Notes under the pieces: model-generated | What the model was told of the DNA's origin: nothing | The model's input: the letters and a program-made list of their open reading frames with translations, nothing else | Databases searched by the model: none | Origin: Paracidovorax wautersii | GTDB lineage: Bacteria; Pseudomonadota; Gammaproteobacteria; Burkholderiales; Burkholderiaceae_C | Direction: 5' to 3' | NCBI RefSeq assembly: GCF_031453675.1 | Contig: NZ_JAVIZX010000001.1 | Span: 2,378,001-2,442,000, forward strand | Length of the DNA stretch: 64,000 nucleotides | Position numbers and translations under genes: made by a program | Shown: one piece after another, positions 17,590 through 25,779 of the stretch | Numbering within the stretch: position 1 is the first letter of the stretch | Layout: each line of letters opens with the position of its first letter

Positions 17590-18894
17590 TCAGGCGTCGG
17601 CAGCAGCCCGCAGCGCGTCCAGCGCCCGGGCTACGTCGTCAGGGGTCACGCCTTCCACAGGCGCGAGCCTGTCGGCCAGCGCTGCCAGCGCATCGGGCTC
17701 CTTCTGCAGGCGGCCGATGGCCTGGCCGGCCTCCTTCGGGGCGCCGAAGCCCGTGCTCTGCAGCAGCATCCTGCCGTCGGCGGCCACCAGCTTGAAGTAG
17801 AACTGCCCATCGGCTTCGCGGTACTGCTTGAACACAGGCAGCGCGGCCTTGCCGCCCTTAGCGGCAGACGGCGCGCCGGCGGCCTGGGTGCGCAGGCTGC
17901 GCAGGCCGACAGCCGTCCGCAGCTCTTGCGTGAACGGGGTGGCGAGCGCCCGGGCACGTGCTGCGCCGGCCAGCAGGATGTCTTCGATCTGGCCGGGGTC
18001 GGCCATCAGCGCCTCGTAGCGTTCGCGCATGGGGGCGATCAGCTGGTCCACGCGCTCGAAGAGGATCTGCTTGGCATCACCCCAGGCGATGCCGGCGGCG
18101 TACTGCTGGCGGAGGGCTTCGGTCTCGGCCTCGGTCGCGAACGCCTGGTAGATCTGGAACAGTGCGGAGCCCTCGGTGTCCTTGGGCTCTCCGGGGGCCT
18201 TGGAATCGGTCAGCAGGCCCATGATGAGCTTGCGCAACTGCTCGCGCGGCGTGAACAGCGGGATGGTGTTGTTGTAGCTCTTGCTCATCTTGCGGCCATC
18301 CAGTCCGGGCAGGAGCGCCACATGCTCGTCGATGGCGGCCTCGGGCAGCACGAAATGCTCGCCGTACAGGTGATTGAAGCTGGACGCCATGTCGCGCGCC
18401 ATCTCGATGTGCTGCACCTGGTCGCGGCCCACCGGCACCTTGTGGGCCTTGAACATCAGGATGTCGGCACCCATGAGCACGGGGTACATGAACAGGCCGG
18501 CGGTCACGCCGTCGTCCGCCTCACGGCCGGCTTCGGCATTCTTGTCCTGCGATGCCTTGTAGGCATGCGCGCGGTTGAGCAGGCCCTTGCCCGTCACGCA
18601 CGACAGCAGCCAGTTCAGCTCCGGGATCTCGGGAATGTCGGACTGGCGGTAGAAGACCACATGCGCCGGGTCGAGGCCTGCGGCCAGCCAACTGGCCGCG
18701 ATTTCCAGCGTGGAGCGCTGGATGCGCACCGGGTCTTCGCACTTGATGAGCGCGTGGTAGTCCGCCAGGAAATAGAAGCTCTGCACACCGGCCCGCCGGC
18801 TGGCCTCGACCGACGGGCGGATGGACCCGACGAAGTTGCCCAGGTGGGGGGTTCCGGTGGTGGTGATGCCGGTGAGAAAGCGCGTGGTGCTCAT
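17590..18894 (-). CDS. trpS: Tryptophan--tRNA ligase with C-terminal DUF1508-like extension
   Basis: This 434-residue class I aminoacyl-tRNA synthetase charges tRNA-Trp. The HIGH-type motif is TPHLGN (residues 14-19) and the KMSKS loop is RKMSKSYNN (about residue 200). At roughly 335-345 residues the catalytic plus anticodon part ends. The protein then carries an extra 80-90 residues, including QFYFKLVAADGRMLLQSTGF, that resemble the DUF1508/YegP module. E. coli TrpS (334 residues) lacks this tail. It is followed on the same strand by the trpS-linked site-2 protease gene order seen in related bacteria. Confidence 0.95.
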   Translation of the reverse strand: MSTTRFLTGITTTGTPHLGNFVGSIRPSVEASRRAGVQSFYFLADYHALIKCEDPVRIQRSTLEIAASWLAAGLDPAHVVFYRQSDIPEIPELNWLLSCVTGKGLLNRAHAYKASQDKNAEAGREADDGVTAGLFMYPVLMGADILMFKAHKVPVGRDQVQHIEMARDMASSFNHLYGEHFVLPEAAIDEHVALLPGLDGRKMSKSYNNTIPLFTPREQLRKLIMGLLTDSKAPGEPKDTEGSALFQIYQAFATEAETEALRQQYAAGIAWGDAKQILFERVDQLIAPMRERYEALMADPGQIEDILLAGAARARALATPFTQELRTAVGLRSLRTQAAGAPSAAKGGKAALPVFKQYREADGQFYFKLVAADGRMLLQSTGFGAPKEAGQAIGRLQKEPDALAALADRLAPVEGVTPDDVARALDALRAAADA

Positions 18895-18931
18895 GGGAAC
18901 GACGTGACGGTAAGCGAAGCGAAGAAGGCGG

Positions 18932-19600
18932 TCAGCCCAGGAGGGCCGTGAGCGGCGTCAGCAGCAGATTGATGATGCTGTAGCCCAGCGACATCAGCGG
19001 CCGCAGCCACAGGGTGCCGACGATGCCGGCGACGACCAGCGCCAGCACGATGAAGAAGCCGAACGGCTCGATGCGGGACACCCACTGCGCCTGCTTCCAG
19101 GGCAGCAGGCCCACCAGAATGCGGCCGCCATCGAGCGGAGGCAGCGGAAACAGGTTGAAGGCCCACATCACCAGGTTCACCAGGATGCCGGCGCGTGCCA
19201 TTTCCATGAAGAACCGCTCGTCCACGCCGAAGCCGACCAGTGCGATGAGGAAGATGGCCCAGAGAATAGCCTGGAAGAAGTTGGAAGCGGGACCTGCCAG
19301 CGCCACCCAGACCATGTCGCGCTTGGGGTTGCGCAGGTGGCCGAAGTTCACCGGCACCGGCTTGGCATACCCGAACAGGAAGGCGCCCGACGTGGCGAAG
19401 TACAGCAGCACCGGCATCAGGATGGTGCCTACCGGGTCGATGTGCTTGAGCGGGTTGAGCGTGATGCGTCCCATCATCAGCGCGGTGTTGTCGCCGAAAT
19501 GGCGAGCGGCGTACCCGTGTGCGGCCTCGTGCACCGTGATGGCGAACAGCACCGGCAGGGCGTAGATGAGAACGGTTTGAATGAGATTGGAAAGGTCCAC
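18932..19600 (-). CDS. Site-2 protease family (M50) membrane metalloprotease
   Basis: This 222-residue polytopic membrane protein carries the zinc motif HEAAH near residue 24 (FAITVHEAAHGYAARHFGD). The distal metal-ligand region is LNPLKHIDPVGTILMP, and NPKRDMVWVALAGPASNF lies near the middle. It has about five or six hydrophobic segments. It is a short M50 protein without a PDZ domain, unlike RseP, so its substrate is unknown. It lies upstream of trpS on the same strand with a 37-bp gap, so the two may be co-transcribed. Confidence 0.9.
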   Translation of the reverse strand: MDLSNLIQTVLIYALPVLFAITVHEAAHGYAARHFGDNTALMMGRITLNPLKHIDPVGTILMPVLLYFATSGAFLFGYAKPVPVNFGHLRNPKRDMVWVALAGPASNFFQAILWAIFLIALVGFGVDERFFMEMARAGILVNLVMWAFNLFPLPPLDGGRILVGLLPWKQAQWVSRIEPFGFFIVLALVVAGIVGTLWLRPLMSLGYSIINLLLTPLTALLG

Positions 19601-19692
19601 TGCCGGATTGTCTCAGAGGCCGCGTTGCGTAGCCGGCACAGGGCAGGGCAATCCCCGGAGACAGGGGCGCGGGAGGCAGGTTAGGATGCATT

Positions 19693-19709
19693 TGTTGCCA
19701 ATTGCAACA
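19693..19709. promoter_or_regulatory. Palindrome upstream of the chemoreceptor gene
   Basis: TGTTGC-CAATT-GCAACA is a six-base inverted repeat with a five-base spacer, 51 bases before the MCP start and 93 bases before the divergent protease gene. It could be an operator for either gene. No second copy was seen in the window. Confidence 0.3.
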
Positions 19710-19759
19710 TTTGGGACGCCCAGGGCGTCCTGCACACGGAAACGGCAGGAGACAGATCC

Positions 19760-20962
19760 ATGGCTTGGGATGGTTTGAGGACGGGAACGCGCCTTGTCCT
19801 GGCATTTGGTGTGCTGGCGTTGCTGGTGGGGCTGTTGATGGGCGTGGGGGTCTCCGACATCGGTCGGGCGCAGGACGCACACCGTGGCGCGATGCAGGCG
19901 GCAGCAGCCCTGCCCGACGCTGCCCTGCGGGCGCCCATCGAGCGCGCCGTTGCCTCGGCGGATGCCGAACTCTCCAGCATGCGTGCCTGGCTGCTGGGCC
20001 TGGGCTGCGCGATCTTTCTCGTGGCGGGGGCGGCCTTCGTGCTGCTGCGCCGGGGCATCGTCACCCCGCTGGACCAGGCCATCCTGATCGCTGAAACCGT
20101 GGCGGCCGGAGACCTGAGCCAGGAGTTCAGCTCCGAGCTGAAGGGCGACTTCGGGCGGCTGCTGGGCGCGCTGGGCACCATGGAGGACACGCTGACCGAA
20201 CTGGTCTCCCGCATCAAGCAGTCCACCGATGCCATCGGCGCGAGCGCGGGTGAGATCGACGCCGGCAACGGCGACCTGGAGCGCCGCACTGGCGAACAGG
20301 TGGCCTCCTTGGCCGAGACGGCCCAGAGCATGGAGCAGCTCACGGCCACGGTGCGCCAGAACGCAGACCGGGCCCAGTCGGCCAGCGGCCTGGCGGTGCA
20401 GGCCTCGGGCACGGCCGAGCGGGGGGGCGCCGTGGTCGGCCAGGTGGTGCAGACCATGCAGGCCATCAGCGGCAGCTCCCACAAGATCGTGGACATCATC
20501 CAGGTGATCGAGGGCATCGCCTTCCAGACCAACATCCTGGCGCTGAACGCCGCGGTGGAAGCCGCGCGCGCTGGTGAGCAGGGCCGGGGGTTTGCGGTGG
20601 TGGCCTCGGAGGTGCGCAGTCTGGCGCAGCGCAGCGCCGTGGCCGCGCGCGAGATCAAGGGCCTGATCGACGCCTCGGTCGAGCAGGTGCGCAGCGGTGC
20701 GGGTCTGGTGGACGAGGCGGGCCGCACCATGCAGGACATCGTGACCGCGGTGGGGCAGGTCAGCGGCCTGCTGGGCGAGATCTCCCACGCGCTGCATGCG
20801 CAAAGCGACGGCATCGTGCAGGTGAACCAGTCCGTCGCCCAGATGGACGGCACCACCCAGCAGAACGCCGCCCTGGTGCAGCAGGCGTCGCGGGCGGCCG
20901 CGGCCCTCAACGAGCGCGCGCAGGATCTGCAGCGCGCGGTGGGCGCCTTCAAGCTCGATTGA
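19760..20962 (+). CDS. Methyl-accepting chemotaxis protein with a very short sensor region
   Basis: This 400-residue chemoreceptor has TM1 at about 10-30 and TM2 at about 76-97, leaving only some 45 periplasmic residues. A HAMP region follows ([25 protein letters not shown]), then a signalling domain with the hairpin tip [17 protein letters not shown]. The C-terminus (VGAFKLD) lacks a CheR-binding pentapeptide. Receptors of this kind signal to CheA/CheW. The periplasmic part is too small for a 4-helix-bundle or CACHE domain, so it may sense through the membrane or a partner. The ligand is unknown. Confidence 0.92.
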   Translation: MAWDGLRTGTRLVLAFGVLALLVGLLMGVGVSDIGRAQDAHRGAMQAAAALPDAALRAPIERAVASADAELSSMRAWLLGLGCAIFLVAGAAFVLLRRGIVTPLDQAILIAETVAAGDLSQEFSSELKGDFGRLLGALGTMEDTLTELVSRIKQSTDAIGASAGEIDAGNGDLERRTGEQVASLAETAQSMEQLTATVRQNADRAQSASGLAVQASGTAERGGAVVGQVVQTMQAISGSSHKIVDIIQVIEGIAFQTNILALNAAVEAARAGEQGRGFAVVASEVRSLAQRSAVAAREIKGLIDASVEQVRSGAGLVDEAGRTMQDIVTAVGQVSGLLGEISHALHAQSDGIVQVNQSVAQMDGTTQQNAALVQQASRAAAALNERAQDLQRAVGAFKLD

Positions 20963-21010
20963 AAGGCGCGGCAGCGGCGCGCTGAAGACCCGCTTGCTGC
21001 CGGCCGGGGG

Positions 21011-21646
21011 CTACAGCCCCAGCGCGGCCAGGCTGCCGCGGCCCTGGCGTACGACCGTGGGTTCGCCGCCGCTTTCCATGGGCGTCAGGTCCACCACGGT
21101 GGTGGGCTCCAGGGGGCAGGCGCCCGCATCGACCACGGCGTCAATGAGCTTCTCGTACCGGGCGCGGATGTCCTGCGGATCGTTCAGCGGCTCGGACTCG
21201 CCCGCCGGGATGAGCGTCGTGGCCAGCAGCGGCGCGCCCAGCAGTTCCAGTAGCAGTTGCAGGCCTTTGCGGTCCGGAACGCGCAGGCCGATGGTCTTGC
21301 GCTGCGGGTGGCTCACGCGGCGCGGCACTTCCTTGGTCGCGTCCAGGATGAAGGTGTACGGCCCCGGCGTGGCCAGCTTGAGCAGGCGGTACTGGCGGTT
21401 GTCCACGCGCGCGTAGCTCGACAGCTCGGACAGGTCGCGGCACAGCAGCGTCAGATGGTGCTTCTCGTCCACCTGGCGGATGCGGCGCAGCCGGTCCACG
21501 GCGTCCTTGTCGTCCAGTTGGCAGACCAGCGCGTAGCTGGAGTCGGTGGGCACGGCCAGCACGGCGCCTTGCTTGAGTAGCGCGGCCGCCTGCTTGAGCA
21601 AGCGGGGCTGGGGATTGTCGGGGTGGACTTCGAAGTACTGTGCCAT
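21011..21646 (-). CDS. yciO: YciO/Sua5 family threonylcarbamoyl-AMP synthase-like protein
   Basis: This 211-residue protein has the YrdC/Sua5/YciO fold. Diagnostic segments are VLAVPTDSSYALVCQL, HHLTLLCRDLSELSSYA, LLKLATPGPYTFILDAT and KTIGLRVPDRKGLQ. TsaC/Sua5 proteins make threonylcarbamoyl-AMP for the t6A tRNA modification. The YciO branch is a paralogue of weaker or unclear activity. The HPDNPQPR start and the neighbouring PHP gene match E. coli yciO beside yciV (rnm), which is why I use the yciO name. The stop is 49 bp beyond the MCP stop, tail to tail. Confidence 0.88.
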   Translation of the reverse strand: MAQYFEVHPDNPQPRLLKQAAALLKQGAVLAVPTDSSYALVCQLDDKDAVDRLRRIRQVDEKHHLTLLCRDLSELSSYARVDNRQYRLLKLATPGPYTFILDATKEVPRRVSHPQRKTIGLRVPDRKGLQLLLELLGAPLLATTLIPAGESEPLNDPQDIRARYEKLIDAVVDAGACPLEPTTVVDLTPMESGGEPTVVRQGRGSLAALGL

Positions 21647-21656
21647 TACAGGGTGG

Positions 21657-22520
21657 TCAGGGTGCGGGCCGGATGCGGTCCGCCAGCAGCTCCCACACCG
21701 GCGTCAGGTCGGCCGGCAGCGGCGGGAGCGTGCCCAGGTCCACGTGGGATTCGTCCGGGCTGTGGAAGTCGCTGCCCCGCGATGCTGCCAGGCCGAACTC
21801 GCGTGCCATGTCGGCGTAGGTGCCGTATTCGGACGGTGCATGGCTGCCGGTGACGACTTCCACACCGCGGCCGCCGTGCTGCTTGAATTCGGAGAAGAGG
21901 GCGAACTCTTCGTTGGCGCTGAACTTGTAGCGCGCCGGGTGGGCGATCACGGCCATGCCGCCGGCCTCGGTCACCCAGCGCACGGCGTCGCCCAGCGCGG
22001 CCCAGCGGTGGGGCACGTAGCCGGGCTTGCCTTCGGTGAGGTAGCGGCGGAAGACTTCGGAAGTGTCGCGGCATGCGCCGGTTTCGACCAGGAAGCGCGC
22101 GAAGTGCGTGCGGGAGATGAGTTCGGGGTTGCCGGCATAGCGCAGCGCGCCCTCGAACGCGCCGCGGATGCCGACCAGCGCCAGCTGCTGCGCCATTTCC
22201 TGGGCCCGCTGGCCCCGGCCACCACGGGTCTGGGCCAGGCCGTCCGCCAACTGGGCGTCGTCCGGGTCGAATCCCAGGCCCACGATGTGGACGGTGGTGC
22301 CCGCAAAGGTGACCGAGATCTCCGTGCCGGTGAGGTACTGCATGCCTTGCGCCGCCGCAGCGGCTGCAGCCCGGTGCTGACCGCCGATCTCGTCGTGGTC
22401 GGTCAGCGCCCACAGCTGCACACCGTTGCCCCGGGCGCGCTCGGCGAGCTGCTCGGGCGTGAGCGTCCCGTCGGACACGACGGAGTGGCAGTGGAGGTCG
22501 GCGTTCAGGGTGGTGGGCAC
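21657..22520 (-). CDS. rnm: PHP-domain phosphoesterase (RNase AM / YciV-like)
   Basis: This 287-residue PHP-domain metal-dependent hydrolase is close to E. coli YciV/RNase AM, a 5'-3' exonuclease acting on short RNAs and 3',5'-bisphosphates. Metal-binding motifs are ADLHCHSVVSDG at the start, LTDHDEIGG, AVIAHPARY and SRGSDFHSP. I use the GTG at 22520 because the protein begins with the family MPTTLNADLHCHS; the longer frame is GC-rich read-through. It lies 10 bp upstream of yciO on the same strand, matching a widespread pairing. Confidence 0.88.
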   Translation of the reverse strand: MPTTLNADLHCHSVVSDGTLTPEQLAERARGNGVQLWALTDHDEIGGQHRAAAAAAAQGMQYLTGTEISVTFAGTTVHIVGLGFDPDDAQLADGLAQTRGGRGQRAQEMAQQLALVGIRGAFEGALRYAGNPELISRTHFARFLVETGACRDTSEVFRRYLTEGKPGYVPHRWAALGDAVRWVTEAGGMAVIAHPARYKFSANEEFALFSEFKQHGGRGVEVVTGSHAPSEYGTYADMAREFGLAASRGSDFHSPDESHVDLGTLPPLPADLTPVWELLADRIRPAP

Positions 22521-22803
22521 TGGACCATTGTAGAAGCGTCGCGCGCGTGCAGCGCCCGCCCCGTGGTTGACACCGTTTGCAAGGGGGGCAAAGGCGCCAA
22601 AGGGCAACCCGGGGCATCTTGGACGCACCGTGGCTGCGGCGTTCCGACGCCGTCTTTCGGCCCCGCCGCGTTCTGGGCGCCATGCCTACGCGCCTGCCGG
22701 CTCCGCCCGCGGCACGGCCGGTGGGGCAAACGCGCTGCCTGCCTGCCTGCACGCCCGGGTCACCGCATCGGTGGCCGGGAGCCAGGGCCCAGATGGCTGT
22801 CAG

Positions 22804-22866
22804 TGTTTGCTATTTAATTAATAGCTTTTTGCGCTGATTGCTATTGGCCTGGCGGCTGTTTGGACT
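22804..22866 (-). repeat. R1 repeat, copy 2, in the 447-bp recJ-PHP gap
   Basis: Read on the minus strand: a GCCGCCAGGCC block, then ATCAGCGC, then the dyad AGCTATTAATTAAATAGC. It is the only clear feature in the intergenic stretch 22521-22967. No ORF there looks genuine; the rest is GC-rich with a short CTGC tandem run near 22737. It may act as a boundary between recJ and the PHP gene. Confidence 0.7.
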
Positions 22867-22967
22867 AGCAATCGCGAAGTGGCATGACGGCGCCCGGCAT
22901 GCTACGCCCCCAAACTTGCTGCCAGCCTACACGGCGCAGCCCGCGCCCTGGGCCTGTTTGCGCGGGA

Positions 22968-24692
22968 TCAAGCGGCCGGGCTTTGCGCGCCTTCCACCAG
23001 GAACTGCACGCGCCGCTCGCCCTTCCATTCGTTCACGTCCAGCCGGAAGGCCAGCATGACCCGGGCGGGCAACTGGTCGGTATGGCCGAACCAGATGCCG
23101 TCCACCGGGCGGCCTTGGTGCATGAGCTTGAGCGACAGATGGTTCTTGCCCTCGCCCACCAGCCGCTGGCTCACGATCTCCACCTCTTCGCTGAAGGTGG
23201 GCGGCGCAAAGCCCTGGCCCCACACCTCGCGGTGCAGCGTGTCCACCAGTTCGGCGCGGCAGTACTCGGGGGCCAGGGGGCCGTCGGTCTCGATGCGGCG
23301 CGTGAGCGTGGCCGCGTCCAGCCATTCCTGGGCCACCTGGGCGAAGGCGCGCTCGAAGGTGTCGAACTGGTCGCGTGCCACGGTGCAGCCCGCCGCCATG
23401 GCGTGGCCGCCGAACTTGAGCAGCACGCCCGGGTGGCGCTTGGCCACCAGATCGAGCGCATCGCGCAGGTGAAAGCCGGGAATCGAGCGGCCCGAGCCTT
23501 TGATTTCGTGCTCCTTGCCGGGCGCGCTGCTGGCGGCGAACACGAAGGTGGGGCGGTGCAGCTTGTCCTTGATGCGCGAGGCGACGATGCCGACCACGCC
23601 CTCGTGGAAGTCCGGGTCGAACACGCTGATCGCGGGTGGAGGCGTGATCCCGTCCGCGCACAGCCCCTCGGCCAGGATCAGGGCCTGCTCGCGCATGCCG
23701 CCCTCGATCTCGCGCCGCTCGCGGTTGATGGTGTCCAGCAGCCGTGCCAGCTCCAGGGCGCGCACGGGGTCGTCGGTCAGCAGGCATTCGATGCCCAGCG
23801 TCATGTCGGCTAGGCGGCCGGCCGCGTTGATGCGCGGGCCCAGGGCGAAGCCGAAGTCGAAGGTGGTGGCCTCGTGCGACTTGCGGCCGGCCGCGGTGAA
23901 CAGCGCCTGGATGCCGGGCGGCATGAACCCGGCGCGGATGCGCTTGAGGCCCTGTGCCACCAGGCGGCGGTTGTTGCTGTCCAGGCGCACCACGTCGGCC
24001 ACGGTGCCCAGCGCCACCAGCGGCAGCAGCGGCTCCAGCTTGGGCTGGCTGGCCTTGTCGTACACGCCGCGCTCGCGCAGTTCGGTGCGCAGCGCCATCA
24101 GCACGTAGAACATCACCCCCACGCCGGCGATGGACTTGCTCTCGAAAGTGCAGCCGGGCTGGTTGGGGTTGACCATCGCATCGGGCGTGGGCAGCACGGG
24201 GCCGGGCAGGTGGTGGTCGGTCACCAGCACCGACAGGCCCAGCGCCTGCGCTTCGGCCACGCCGTCCACGCTGGCGATGCCGTTGTCCACGGTGATGAGC
24301 AGGTCGGCGCCGCGCTCCTTCACGCGGCGGGCGATGCTGGGCGTGAGGCCATAGCCGTCGGCCACGCGGTCGGGCACCAGATAGTCCACGTGCCGCGCGC
24401 CCAGCAGGCGCAGTCCGCGCACACCCACGGCGCAGGCGGTGGCGCCGTCGCAGTCGTAGTCGGCCACGATGACCATGCGCCGGTCCTGCGCGATGGCGTC
24501 GGCCAGCAGCACGGCCGCCTCGCGCACGCCCAGGAGCCCGGCGGGCGGCAGCAGGCGGGCGAGGGCGTCGTCCAGTTCGTCCAGCGCACGGATGCCGCGG
24601 GCGGCGTACAGGCGCGCCAGCAGCGGGTGCACGCCGCCTTGCTCCAACGCCCAGGCGGCGCGGGGCGGGATGTCTCTAGCTATTATATTCAT
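22968..24692 (-). CDS. recJ: Single-stranded-DNA-specific exonuclease RecJ
   Basis: This 574-residue DHH/DHHA1 nuclease degrades single-stranded DNA 5'-3' in recombination and mismatch repair. Motifs include IVADYDCDGATACAVG (about residues 70-85), DLLITVDNGI, LVTDHHLPGP and the DHHA1-region KFGGHAMAAGC. The ATG at 24692 overlaps the previous gene's TGA (ATGA). The first codons (MNIIARD) lie inside repeat R1 copy 3, and the conserved IPPRAAWALEQGGVHPLLA follows directly. No Shine-Dalgarno is visible, so initiation probably depends on coupling to the upstream gene. Confidence 0.95.
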   Translation of the reverse strand: MNIIARDIPPRAAWALEQGGVHPLLARLYAARGIRALDELDDALARLLPPAGLLGVREAAVLLADAIAQDRRMVIVADYDCDGATACAVGVRGLRLLGARHVDYLVPDRVADGYGLTPSIARRVKERGADLLITVDNGIASVDGVAEAQALGLSVLVTDHHLPGPVLPTPDAMVNPNQPGCTFESKSIAGVGVMFYVLMALRTELRERGVYDKASQPKLEPLLPLVALGTVADVVRLDSNNRRLVAQGLKRIRAGFMPPGIQALFTAAGRKSHEATTFDFGFALGPRINAAGRLADMTLGIECLLTDDPVRALELARLLDTINRERREIEGGMREQALILAEGLCADGITPPPAISVFDPDFHEGVVGIVASRIKDKLHRPTFVFAASSAPGKEHEIKGSGRSIPGFHLRDALDLVAKRHPGVLLKFGGHAMAAGCTVARDQFDTFERAFAQVAQEWLDAATLTRRIETDGPLAPEYCRAELVDTLHREVWGQGFAPPTFSEEVEIVSQRLVGEGKNHLSLKLMHQGRPVDGIWFGHTDQLPARVMLAFRLDVNEWKGERRVQFLVEGAQSPAA

Positions 24693-24740
24693 AGCTGCTC
24701 GCGCACGTCTGCAAAGCGCTGGGGCCTGAAAAGGCTTCGA
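24676..24740 (-). repeat. R1 repeat, copy 3, spanning a stop/start junction
   Basis: Minus-strand order: GAAGCCTTTTCAGGCC, CCAGCGCTTTGCAGA, then the dyad AGCTATGAATATAATAGCT. The dyad contains both the TGA that ends the PGM-like gene and the ATG that begins recJ. Its first half shares the AAGCCTTTTC.GGCC block with R1 copy 7. Confidence 0.8.
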
Positions 24741-25684
24741 ATCCTGTGCGCCAGCCCGCGCGGAGCGGTGTGAAAGGACTGGGCGCTGCGCTCGCCGCAC
24801 AGCGTCAGATGAACGGGCTCGCCGGCGGCGGCGCGCTCGGCCAGCCGGGCGACCGGGCCTGCGTCCAGCGTCGCCCAGGCGGCGGCCCACGCGCGCCAGT
24901 CCTCGTGCAGGGCCGCGTCGCGCAGGCCCAAAGGCACGGTGGGCTGCGTGGCTGCGGCAACGGCGGGCGGCGCGCCCAGGCGTCCGGCGCCATGCACCCA
25001 GAAGGCATTGACGGGCGGCAGGCCCTGTGCGGCCCGGGCGTCGTTGAGGGGGTGGGTGTAGAGCAGCATCTGCATCTCGCTGTGCAGGCGGTGCAGGGTG
25101 CGCGCCCGGGCGGCGTCGGGCATCCAGGCGCGCACGTCGCGCTGGATCACGCGGTCCAGCGAGGCCGTGGCCAGGCCGTCGAACACCGCGCCGCGGGCCA
25201 GCCAGCGCGTGGGCTGGTCGTAGAAGAGGGTGATGCCGTCCTCGGCGAACCAGGGGCTGAGCACTTCCATCAGCGCACGCGAGGCGGCTTCGTCCAGCGC
25301 CAGGCTGGCCGGGTCAGCCAGGGTCACGTGCTCGGTGCTGACCTGCCACTGGCAGGGGGTGATGAAGGCCCAGGCGGCATTGCCATCGCCACCATCATCG
25401 GCATCCGCGACGTTGCTGTCGGTGGATGCGGCCTGCTGCTGGCGATGCCAGGCCGCCCAGGGCGTGGTGCCATCGGGGCCGGCGGGCAGGCCCAGGTGGC
25501 GGGCCAGGGCGCGTTCATGCGGGGGCGTGAAGTCGGTTTCTTCGCCGGCATCGGGCGGGGCGGCGGGGGCCAGGCGGGCGAGCAGGCGGTCCAGGTGGGG
25601 CAGTTCCAGCCCGCGCAGGGCCTGCTGGCAGCCTTCTGCCGTGCTGGCGGCCAGGGGGATGATCAAGTGGTTCACGTCCGACAT
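24689..25684 (-). CDS. Phosphoglycerate-mutase-like (PGM-related) protein, uncertain function
   Basis: This 331-residue protein starts at ATG 25684 (MSDVNHLIIPLAAS). It resembles a family found upstream of recJ in Burkholderiales and often labelled regulatory protein or independent phosphoglycerate-mutase-like (TPCQWQVSTEHVTLADP, LHSEMQMLLYTHPLNDARAA, PVNAFWVHGAGRL). I see no classical histidine-phosphatase RHG motif. The last 15 or so residues (SLFRPQRFADVREQL) are encoded by repeat R1, so the natural C-terminus of the ancestral protein was probably replaced. It is coupled to recJ through ATGA and is divergent from lolC. Confidence 0.65.
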   Translation of the reverse strand: MSDVNHLIIPLAASTAEGCQQALRGLELPHLDRLLARLAPAAPPDAGEETDFTPPHERALARHLGLPAGPDGTTPWAAWHRQQQAASTDSNVADADDGGDGNAAWAFITPCQWQVSTEHVTLADPASLALDEAASRALMEVLSPWFAEDGITLFYDQPTRWLARGAVFDGLATASLDRVIQRDVRAWMPDAARARTLHRLHSEMQMLLYTHPLNDARAAQGLPPVNAFWVHGAGRLGAPPAVAAATQPTVPLGLRDAALHEDWRAWAAAWATLDAGPVARLAERAAAGEPVHLTLCGERSAQSFHTAPRGLAHRIRSLFRPQRFADVREQL

Positions 25685-25779
25685 GGGTGTATTGTCCGGG
25701 ATGCCACAATCGGCGCCGCCCGGAGGTCGCCGTTGTCCCTCCTGTCCGCGCTGGCGCCGGGCGCCTCCAACCACACCCC

